From the NCBI GenBank assembly GCA_910584905.1, contig CAJUCQ010000015.1, positions 1 through 23,480 on the forward strand: a DNA stretch of 23,480 nt, given 5' to 3'. The DNA is from an uncultured Muribaculaceae bacterium (GTDB lineage: Bacteria > Bacteroidota > Bacteroidia > Bacteroidales > Muribaculaceae). How positions within the stretch are numbered: the stretch's first letter is position 1; every line of letters starts with the position of its first letter. Positions 11,713 through 18,222 of the stretch are shown piece after piece. The position numbers and the translations under genes are program-made. Under the pieces are notes generated by a model, which worked only from the letters and a program-made list of their open reading frames with translations, had not been told where the DNA came from and ran no database searches.

Positions 11713-12897
11713 TTAGTCGAGGATATCGGTGATCTGACCCGAACCTACCGTGCGGCCACCTTCGCGGATAGCGAAGCGGAGACCCTTGTCGCAAGCTACG
11801 GGAGTGATGAGCTTAACGTTGATTTCAACGTGGTCACCAGGCATTACCATTTCTACACCTTCGGGGAGGGTGATTTCACCGGTTACGTCGAGCGTACGGA
11901 TGTAGAACTGGGGACGATAGTGGTTGTGGAAGGGAGTATGACGGCCGCCTTCTTCCTTTTTGAGGATATAAACGGAAGCCTTGAACTCGCTGTGGGGCTT
12001 AACGACACCGGGGTGGCAGATTACCATACCACGCTTGATGTCCTTCTTGTCGATACCACGGAGGAGGAGACCTACGTTGTCACCAGCTTCGCCCTGATCG
12101 AGGAGCTTGCGGAACATTTCGACACCGGTTACGGTGGACTTCATGGAAGCACCGAGACCCATGATCTGAACTTCGTCACCTACCTTAACGACACCGGTTT
12201 CGATACGGCCGGTAGCTACAGTACCACGACCGGTGATCGAGAACACGTCTTCGACGGGCATGAGGAAGGGTTTGTCGATGTCGCGGGGAGGCAGGGGAAT
12301 CCAGTTGTCAACAGCTTCCATAAGCTCCATAACCTTTTCTTCCCACTGGGGTTCACCATTGAGGGCGCCGAGAGCGGAACCGCGGATGATGGGAGTTTCA
12401 TCGCCATCGTAGTCATAAGCGGAGAGAAGGTCGCGCATTTCCATTTCAACGAGGTCGAGAATTTCGGGGTCGTCGACCATGTCGCACTTGTTGAGGAAAA
12501 CGACGATACGGGGAACGTTCACCTGACGGGCGAGAAGGATGTGTTCGCGGGTCTGGGGCATGGGACCGTCAGTACCGGCAACCACGATGATAGCGCCGTC
12601 CATCTGAGCAGCACCGGTTACCATGTTCTTCACATAGTCAGCGTGTCCGGGGCAGTCAACGTGAGCATAGTGGCGGTTAGCAGTTTCGTATTCAACGTGA
12701 GCGGTGTTGATAGTGATACCGCGCTCTTTTTCTTCGGGAGCGTTGTCGATCTGATCGAAGGACTTCACTTCGGAGAGACCAGCCTTAGCCAGCACGGTGG
12801 TGATGGCGGCGGTAAGAGTGGTCTTACCGTGGTCGACGTGGCCAATGGTACCGATATTTACATGCGGTTTGGTTCTTTCGAATTTCTCTTTAGCCAT
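11713..12897 (-). CDS. tuf: Elongation factor Tu
   Basis: This 394-aa GTPase delivers aminoacyl-tRNA to the ribosomal A site. All G motifs are present: GHVDHGKTT (19-27), the switch I GITINTAHVEYET segment (60-72), DCPGH (81-85, with catalytic His85), NKCD (136-139) and the SAL motif (174-176). Domains 2 and 3 are complete, ending in the conserved VGSGQITDIL. The variant segment GRHTPFHNHYRPQFYIRTLDVTG is of the type seen in Bacteroidota. The ATG at 12897 gives MAKEKFERTKPH; a GTG further upstream (12969) adds unrelated residues. About 100 nt separate it from tRNA-Thr(GGT), with no consensus promoter seen, so it is probably expressed from the tRNA promoter, as tufB is in E. coli. Confidence 0.99.
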   Translation of the reverse strand: MAKEKFERTKPHVNIGTIGHVDHGKTTLTAAITTVLAKAGLSEVKSFDQIDNAPEEKERGITINTAHVEYETANRHYAHVDCPGHADYVKNMVTGAAQMDGAIIVVAGTDGPMPQTREHILLARQVNVPRIVVFLNKCDMVDDPEILDLVEMEMRDLLSAYDYDGDETPIIRGSALGALNGEPQWEEKVMELMEAVDNWIPLPPRDIDKPFLMPVEDVFSITGRGTVATGRIETGVVKVGDEVQIMGLGASMKSTVTGVEMFRKLLDQGEAGDNVGLLLRGIDKKDIKRGMVICHPGVVKPHSEFKASVYILKKEEGGRHTPFHNHYRPQFYIRTLDVTGEITLPEGVEMVMPGDHVEINVKLITPVACDKGLRFAIREGGRTVGSGQITDILD

Positions 12898-12998
12898 AAC
12901 TTTGCAGTATTTTATTGATTGATAATTTGCGCAATAAGAGTTTTGACAGTCAGCCACGATAATGCACACGGCACTACCGGGGCTTCAATCGGGATTGG

Positions 12999-13070
<72 letters not shown>

Positions 13071-13090
13071 GAATACGTCTATGTCGTTTG

Positions 13091-13163
13091 AGCGGAAGAC
13101 GGGGCTCAAACCCGCGACCCTCAGCTTGGAAGGCTGATGCTCTATCAACTGAGCTACTTCCGC
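13091..13163 (-). tRNA. glyT: tRNA-Gly (anticodon TCC), with A19-U56 elbow pair
   Basis: The 73-nt cloverleaf has perfect acceptor stem GCGGAAG/CTTCCGC, anticodon stem TCAGC/GCTGA with loop CTTCCAA (TCC, Gly) and discriminator T. No CCA is encoded. The D loop reads AGTTGATA, so position 19 is A rather than the near-universal G. The T loop reads TTTGAGC, so position 56 is T rather than C. The two changes together keep a Watson-Crick pair in the tRNA elbow. Its place in the cluster equals E. coli glyT. Confidence 0.95.
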
Positions 13164-13180
13164 AGAAGAGAAAAATATAG

Positions 13181-13263
13181 TGGGCGAAGATGGATTCGAA
13201 CCACCGAAGGTATAAACCAGCAGATTTACAGTCTGCCCCATTTGGCCACTCTGGTATTCGCCC
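13181..13263 (-). tRNA. tyrU: tRNA-Tyr (anticodon GTA)
   Basis: The 83-nt class II tRNA has acceptor stem GGGCGAA/TTCGCCC, anticodon stem GCAGA/TCTGC with loop CTGTAAA (GTA, Tyr), a long variable arm (about TGGTTTATACCTTC), T loop TTCGAAT and discriminator A. The CCA is not encoded. It occupies the position of E. coli tyrU. Confidence 0.97.
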
Positions 13264-13301
13264 TGATATATGGAAGTAGTTTGGTCAACTTCTCTCTTCT
13301 G

Positions 13302-13375
13302 AGCCTCTTGTCGGATTCGAACCAACGACCCCGAGATTACAAATCACGTGCTCTGGCCAACTGAGCTAAAGAGGC
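13302..13375 (-). tRNA. thrU: tRNA-Thr (anticodon TGT)
   Basis: The 74-nt cloverleaf has acceptor stem GCCTCTT/AAGAGGC, D arm GCTC/GAGC with G18-G19, anticodon loop TTTGTAA (TGT, Thr), T loop TTCGAAT and discriminator T. No CCA is encoded. The anticodon stem CGTGA/TCTCG contains a U29-U41 mismatch, which I believe is usual for this tRNA in Bacteroidales. It is the first gene of the cluster, about 46 nt from the predicted transcription start. Confidence 0.96.
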
Positions 13376-13390
13376 AATTTCAATTTTCTC

Positions 13391-13430
13391 TTGCAATCGA
13401 GAAGCGTTCATTTCCCGTTTGCGATTGCAA
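13391..13430. promoter_or_regulatory. 9-bp dyad over the tRNA-tuf start site
   Basis: TTGCAATCG at 13391-13399 is the exact inverse of CGATTGCAA at 13422-13430, 22 bp apart. The distal arm overlaps the last bases of the -7 box and the expected start near 13421, so only one arm would lie fully in the RNA. It could be an operator for growth-rate control; no factor can be named from sequence. Confidence 0.5.
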
Positions 13431-13458
13431 AGTTACAACGTATTTTCGGAACTGCAAA
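13428..13458 (-). promoter_or_regulatory. Bacteroidota-type promoter of the tRNA-tuf cluster
   Basis: On the minus strand TTTG (13458-13455) and TAACTTTG (13435-13428) are separated by 19 bp. They match the primary-sigma consensus of this phylum (-33 TTTG, -7 TAnnTTTG) fully. Transcription should begin near 13421, about 46 nt before tRNA-Thr(TGT). Upstream, two A6 runs spaced 11 bp apart (13488-13483 and 13477-13472, about -67 to -51) resemble an UP element or intrinsic bend. Confidence 0.85.
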
Positions 13459-13658
13459 ATTTTCGGAGTACTTTTTTCAAACTTTTTTCGACTGCATTTC
13501 ATATAACACTGATTTACAACACATATTTTTTGCGCATTTGAGTGCATTCGCATGATAAATTCCGAAGGGCGACCGGAAAAGCGCATGTATTACAGCAATT
13601 ATTTACGCGCGCGAGTTATTATTTCGCCGCGGATTAGGCGCGGGTGGAATTTTTTTCG

Positions 13659-13666
13659 TAACTTTG
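13659..13666 (+). promoter_or_regulatory. -7 box of the carAB promoter
   Basis: TAACTTTG matches the -7 consensus TAnnTTTG. With its flanks (GTAACTTTGCA, 13658-13668) it is identical to the opposing tRNA promoter. The expected -33 TTTG is not found at 19 bp (the bases there are AGGC); a T7 run lies just upstream of the -7 box. Predicted leader length is roughly 45 nt. Confidence 0.65.
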
Positions 13667-13718
13667 CACGGTTCTTTCATGGAGCCACATTCATCCATCC
13701 ATATTTTTATATTCCAGT

Positions 13719-14876
13719 ATGCAGGCCCCCAAACGCGCCACGCTTATTCTCGCGGACGGCACCCGCTATGAAGGCAAATCCTTCGGCTACGAAGGTTCGA
13801 CTGCCGGCGAAGTAGTTTTCAACACCGCAATGACCGGCTATCCCGAAAGCCTTACCGACCCATCATACGAGGGACAGATATTAGTAACGACCTTCCCGCT
13901 ACTCGGCAACTACGGAGTTCCGCCGAGCGGCGATGCAAGCCCTTCGCTCCGAAATTATTATGAAGGGTCACGCATCCACTGCCGCGCCATCGTGGCTCAG
14001 GACTATGCTTACCATCACAGCCACTGGCTTGCGGAGCGCTCTCTCGCCCAATGGCTTGAGGAAGAAAAAATCCCCGGAATCTACGACATCGACACCCGCG
14101 CCCTCACCAAGCATCTCCGCGAACACGGTTCAATGCTCGGAAAGATTATCATCGAGGGAACTGAGGCGGAGGACGATGTCGATTTTTATGACCCCAACGC
14201 AGAAAATCTCATTGCCAAGACGTCGTGCACGACGGTCGAAGTCTATGAAAGCATCGAGGCTGCGTCGACTCCTCTTACAGCTACGAGCGACACGACGTCG
14301 TGGACAGCCGAGAGCCGCGCCGGGCGCAAGACCGTGGTTCTTGTCGACTGCGGCATCAAGCACAATATCATCCGCTGTCTGCTCAAACGCGGGGTGAGAG
14401 TGGTTCGCGTTCCGTGGGACTACGACTTCACGTCGCTGCCTTACGACGGTCTTTTTATCAGCAACGGTCCCGGCAATCCTGATTTCGCGGAAGCGACAGT
14501 CGAGAATATCCGAAAGGCGATGTCGGACGGAAGCGAGCGCCCGATTTGCGGCATCTGCATGGGCAATCAGTTGCTGGCCAAAGCCGCCGGGGCGCGCACC
14601 TACAAGCTTAAATACGGGCATCGAAGCCACAACCAGCCGGTTCGCCGCGTCGGGACGACACAATGCTTTGTGACGTCTCAAAACCATGGTTTTGCCGTTG
14701 ACGACAGCACCTTGCCTTCCGGCTGGGAGCCGCTTTTCGTGAACATGAACGACAATACTAACGAAGGCATCCGCCACACAACGCTGCCCTATTTCTCGGC
14801 TCAGTTCCACCCCGAGGCATCAAGCGGCCCTCGGGACACGGAATTCCTTTTTGATGAATTTATCGCCAAACTTTAA
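13719..14876 (+). CDS. carA: Carbamoyl-phosphate synthase small (glutaminase) chain
   Basis: This 385-aa subunit hydrolyses glutamine and passes ammonia through a tunnel to CarB to make carbamoyl phosphate for arginine and pyrimidine synthesis. The N-terminal CPSase small domain (about 5-150) has the typical FNTAMTGYPESLTDPSYEGQILV. The C-terminal class I glutamine amidotransferase domain (about 203-385) has the nucleophile in GICMGNQ (Cys280) and the acid/base pair in FHPE (His364, Glu366). Asparagine follows the nucleophile segment where enterobacterial enzymes have His (GHQ); Bacteroides homologues, as I recall them, read the same. The ATG at 13719 gives MQAPKRATLILADGTRYEG. carB begins 7 bp after the stop, so the subunits are translated as a pair. 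Confidence 0.97.
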   Translation: MQAPKRATLILADGTRYEGKSFGYEGSTAGEVVFNTAMTGYPESLTDPSYEGQILVTTFPLLGNYGVPPSGDASPSLRNYYEGSRIHCRAIVAQDYAYHHSHWLAERSLAQWLEEEKIPGIYDIDTRALTKHLREHGSMLGKIIIEGTEAEDDVDFYDPNAENLIAKTSCTTVEVYESIEAASTPLTATSDTTSWTAESRAGRKTVVLVDCGIKHNIIRCLLKRGVRVVRVPWDYDFTSLPYDGLFISNGPGNPDFAEATVENIRKAMSDGSERPICGICMGNQLLAKAAGARTYKLKYGHRSHNQPVRRVGTTQCFVTSQNHGFAVDDSTLPSGWEPLFVNMNDNTNEGIRHTTLPYFSAQFHPEASSGPRDTEFLFDEFIAKL

Positions 14877-14883
14877 CGCCAGT

Positions 14884-17800
14884 ATGGAAAAAGAAAATAT
14901 AAAGAAAGTGCTGCTTCTCGGCAGCGGAGCTCTTAAAATCGGCGAAGCCGGTGAGTTTGACTACTCCGGAGCGCAGGCCCTGAAGGCGCTGAAAGAAGAA
15001 GGCATCACGACGGTGCTCATCAATCCCAATATCGCGACGGTGCAGACGTCGGAGGGATTTGCGGACAAGATTTATTTTCTGCCCGTAACGCCCTACTTTG
15101 TCGAGCGCGTCATCGAGAAAGAGCGTCCCGACGGCATCCTCCTTGCATTCGGCGGCCAGACCGCGCTCAACTGCGGCGTCGAGCTTTACCAGAGCGGCGT
15201 TCTTGAGCGCTACGGCGTAGAGGTTCTCGGCACCCCCGTACGGGCGATAATGGATACGGAAGACCGCGAGCTTTTTGTCGAGAAGCTTGACGAGATAGAT
15301 GTCAAGACCATCAAAAGCGAGGCTGTCGAGAGCGTCGATGATGCTCTTCGCGTAGCCGGCGAGCTTGGCTATCCTGTCATTGTGCGTGCGGCGTACGCCC
15401 TCGGCGGACTCGGCAGCGGATTCTGCGACAACGATGACGAACTCCGCGCGCTTGTCGAAAAGGCACTTTCGTTTGCGCCTCAGGTTTTGGTCGAGAAATC
15501 GCTCAAGGGCTGGAAAGAGGTCGAATATGAGGTTGTGCGCGACCGCTACGACAATTGTATCACGGTGTGCAACATGGAGAATTTCGACCCGCTCGGCATT
15601 CATACGGGCGAGAGTATCGTCGTGGCTCCGTCGCAGACGCTTTCCAACGACGACTATCACTATCTTCGCTCGCTTGCCATCAAAATCATCCGCCATGTAG
15701 GCATCGTCGGCGAATGTAACGTGCAGTATGCCTACGACCCTGCGTCGATGGACTATCGCGTCATCGAGGTGAATGCCCGTCTGAGCCGGTCGTCGGCTCT
15801 TGCGTCCAAGGCCACGGGCTATCCGCTGGCGTTTGTGGCCGCGAAGCTTGCTTTGGGTTACGGACTTTTCGAGCTGAAGAATTCGATTACGCGGACGACG
15901 AGCGCTTTCTTCGAGCCTGCGCTCGACTACGTGGTCGTAAAAATCCCGCGCTGGGACCTCGGCAAGTTCCACGGCGTGAACCGCGAAATCGGGTCGTCGA
16001 TGAAGTCGGTCGGCGAAGTCATGGCCATAGGCCGCACCTTTGAGGAGGCAATCCAGAAGGGCCTCCGCATGATCGGTCAGGGGATGCACGGCTTCGTTGA
16101 AAACAAGAGCCTTGATATTCCCGATATCCGCAAGGCCCTCGTTGCTCCTACGGACAAGCGTATCTTTGTCATAGCCAAGGCATTTGCCGAAGGTTACAGC
16201 GTCGACGAAATCCATGAGCTGACGAAAATCGACCGCTGGTTCCTATATAAGCTCCGCAATATCCTCGAGACGTCGCAGGCACTTGAGGCTCACAACGGGA
16301 CTGACACCCTACCCGACTCGCTTCTGCGTCTGGCCAAGCAGCAGGGTTTCAGCGACTTCCAGATTGCGCGCTCGATATTCAAGAAGGAAATGGACCGTGA
16401 TACCGAAGGTGCTATCATGGATGTTCGACGCCATCGCATATCGCGCGGCATCACTCCCGTTGTGAAGCAAATCGACACACTTGCGGCCGAGTATCCTGCA
16501 GAAACGAACTATCTCTATCTGACCTATAACGGCACCCGAAATGACATCGACTATACGGGCGACCACCGCTCTATCGTCGTGCTTGGTTCGGGAGCTTACC
16601 GCATCGGTTCGTCGGTAGAGTTCGACTGGTGCTCGGTGAACGCGCTTATGACCGTCAAGAAGCAGGGCTGGCGCTCGGTGATGATAAACTATAATCCGGA
16701 GACCGTGTCGACGGACTACGACATGTGCGACCGCCTCTACTTCGACGAACTTACGTTTGAACGCGTGATGGATATTCTCGAGCTTGAGCAGCCCCACGGG
16801 ACTATCCTCAGCGTAGGCGGCCAGATACCGAACAACCTCGCCATGCGCCTCGCCGACCGCGGCGTTAACATCCTCGGGACACCGGCCAAGAGCATCGACA
16901 ATGCCGAAGACCGCCACAAGTTCTCGGCCATGCTCGACTCGCTGGGTATCGACCAGCCGCGCTGGCGCGAGCTCACGAGCCTTGATGATATCAACGAGTT
17001 TATCGAGGAAGTGGGTTATCCTGTGCTTGTGCGTCCGTCGTATGTACTTTCCGGGGCAGCGATGAACGTATGCTCCAATAACGAGGAGCTCGTCCGCTTC
17101 CTCAAGCTTGCGGCCAACGTGTCGAAGCAGCATCCTGTGGTAGTCACGGAGTTTATCCAAGGTGCGAAGGAAATCGAGATGGACGCAGTGGCCGATGAGG
17201 GCGAAATCATAGCCTATGCCATTTCGGAGCATATCGAATACGCCGGCGTCCACTCGGGCGACGCCACTATCCAGTTCCCGCCGCAGAAGCTTTACGTGGA
17301 GACGATGCGCCGCATCAAGAAAGTTTCGGCGAAAATCGCCAAGGCTCTCAATATCTCCGGCCCGTTCAACATCCAGTTCATGGCCAAGGACAACGACATC
17401 CTTGTCATCGAATGTAACCTTCGCGCGTCGCGCAGTTTTCCCTTTGTGTCGAAGGTTCTTAAAATCAACTTTATCGACCTTGCGACGCGCGTGATGCTCG
17501 GACTTCACCCCGAAAAGCCGGCCAAGAGCGCCTTCGACCTCGACTACGTAGGCATCAAGGCTTCGCAGTTCTCGTTCTCGCGTCTTCAGGGCGCAGACCC
17601 GGTGCTCGGGGTCGACATGAGTTCGACGGGCGAAGTGGGCTGTCTCGGCGATGACACGGACGAAGCCGTGCTTAAATCGCTTCTTGCCGTCGGACTCCGA
17701 GTTCCCAAACGCGCGGTTCTGCTGTCGACCGGGGGCTCGAAGCAGAAGGCTGAACTACTCAACGCCGCCCAGCGTCTGCACAATTCGGGGCTAAAGATTT

Positions 17801-18111
17801 ACGCAACCGTCGGCACGGCCCAGTTCCTGAACGAGAACGACATCCCTGCGGTGCGGGTGTATCTCCCCTCCGAGTCCGACAAACAGCCGCAGGCGCTTAC
17901 GTTGCTTCATGAAAAGATGGTGGACCTCGTGGTGAACATCCCCAAGAATCTCACGAGCCACGAGCTGAGCAACGGGCGTAAAATCCGCCGCGCGGCCATC
18001 GACCTGAACATCCCACTTCTGACGAACGCGCGTCTGGCGGCGGCCTTCATCAAGGCGTTTACGAGCCTCCCCCTCGACGACATCGAAATCAAGAGCTGGG
18101 ACGAGTATTAA
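14884..18111 (+). CDS. carB: Carbamoyl-phosphate synthase large chain
   Basis: This 1075-aa subunit makes carbamoyl phosphate from bicarbonate, ammonia and two ATP. The two homologous halves, each an ATP-grasp synthetase, are clear. The first begins KKVLLLGSGALKIGEAGEFDYSG and has VIVRAAYALGGLGSG; the second begins SIVVLGSGAYRIGSSVEFDW (about residue 560) and has VLVRPSYVLSGAAMNV. An oligomerisation region lies between them (about 400-550). The last ~140 residues form the MGS-like allosteric domain (from about VLLSTGGSKQKAELL). ATG 14884 gives MEKENIKKVLLLG; an in-frame ATG at 14851 lies inside carA and adds unrelated residues. Several segments (FEPALDYVVVKIPRWDLGKF, KQIDTLAAEYPA) resemble the eukaryotic CPS/CAD type more than E. 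coli CarB, from memory of those sequences. Confidence 0.97.
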   Translation: MEKENIKKVLLLGSGALKIGEAGEFDYSGAQALKALKEEGITTVLINPNIATVQTSEGFADKIYFLPVTPYFVERVIEKERPDGILLAFGGQTALNCGVELYQSGVLERYGVEVLGTPVRAIMDTEDRELFVEKLDEIDVKTIKSEAVESVDDALRVAGELGYPVIVRAAYALGGLGSGFCDNDDELRALVEKALSFAPQVLVEKSLKGWKEVEYEVVRDRYDNCITVCNMENFDPLGIHTGESIVVAPSQTLSNDDYHYLRSLAIKIIRHVGIVGECNVQYAYDPASMDYRVIEVNARLSRSSALASKATGYPLAFVAAKLALGYGLFELKNSITRTTSAFFEPALDYVVVKIPRWDLGKFHGVNREIGSSMKSVGEVMAIGRTFEEAIQKGLRMIGQGMHGFVENKSLDIPDIRKALVAPTDKRIFVIAKAFAEGYSVDEIHELTKIDRWFLYKLRNILETSQALEAHNGTDTLPDSLLRLAKQQGFSDFQIARSIFKKEMDRDTEGAIMDVRRHRISRGITPVVKQIDTLAAEYPAETNYLYLTYNGTRNDIDYTGDHRSIVVLGSGAYRIGSSVEFDWCSVNALMTVKKQGWRSVMINYNPETVSTDYDMCDRLYFDELTFERVMDILELEQPHGTILSVGGQIPNNLAMRLADRGVNILGTPAKSIDNAEDRHKFSAMLDSLGIDQPRWRELTSLDDINEFIEEVGYPVLVRPSYVLSGAAMNVCSNNEELVRFLKLAANVSKQHPVVVTEFIQGAKEIEMDAVADEGEIIAYAISEHIEYAGVHSGDATIQFPPQKLYVETMRRIKKVSAKIAKALNISGPFNIQFMAKDNDILVIECNLRASRSFPFVSKVLKINFIDLATRVMLGLHPEKPAKSAFDLDYVGIKASQFSFSRLQGADPVLGVDMSSTGEVGCLGDDTDEAVLKSLLAVGLRVPKRAVLLSTGGSKQKAELLNAAQRLHNSGLKIYATVGTAQFLNENDIPAVRVYLPSESDKQPQALTLLHEKMVDLVVNIPKNLTSHELSNGRKIRRAAIDLNIPLLTNARLAAAFIKAFTSLPLDDIEIKSWDEY

Positions 18112-18140
18112 ATATTAAATCCCCGCCAATATACACTTCA

Positions 18141-18197
18141 CGACTGCCCTTTGCCGCGCCTCTCCGCTGAAGCGCCCCAAGGGCAGTCGCGCTTTTT
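18141..18197 (+). terminator. Rho-independent terminator of carAB
   Basis: Arms CGACTGCCCTT (18141-18151) and its exact inverse (18179-18189) form an 11-bp stem around a 27-base GC-rich loop, followed by CGCTTTTTCC. It begins 30 bp after the carB stop. The next start codon comes only 26 bp after the T-run. Confidence 0.88.
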
Positions 18198-18222
18198 CCA
18201 TAACCTCCAATATCCTCTTGCG

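Larger units (their letters stand above)
13376..13718. other. Divergent intergenic region, tRNA-Thr(TGT) / carA
   Basis: This 343-bp stretch has no credible gene. It holds the minus-strand promoter of the tRNA-tuf cluster near 13428-13458 and the plus-strand carA promoter near 13659. Phased T6 runs lie at 13472-13477 and 13483-13488. Close upstream of the carA -7 box is a small CCGCG/CGCGG hairpin (13627-13643). Short open frames here lack family resemblance and were left out. Confidence 0.8.

Noticed and set aside
11830..12918. Plus-strand open frame (362 codons) spanning most of tuf
   Set aside because: It is antisense to EF-Tu; the strict codon bias of tuf keeps the opposite frame free of stops.
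12996..12998. Encoded CCA at the tRNA-Thr(GGT) end as a meaningful exception
   Set aside because: The three bases can arise by chance in the flank, and the other tRNAs rely on CCA addition.
13302..13375. U29-U41 mismatch in the anticodon stem of tRNA-Thr(TGT) as a sign of a pseudogene
   Set aside because: All other features are canonical, and I believe this mismatch is usual for the tRNA in Bacteroidales.
18151..18222. TTG-started extension of the M16 peptidase
   Set aside because: It would encode the terminator loop and arm and hide the signal peptide; ATG 18223 is better.
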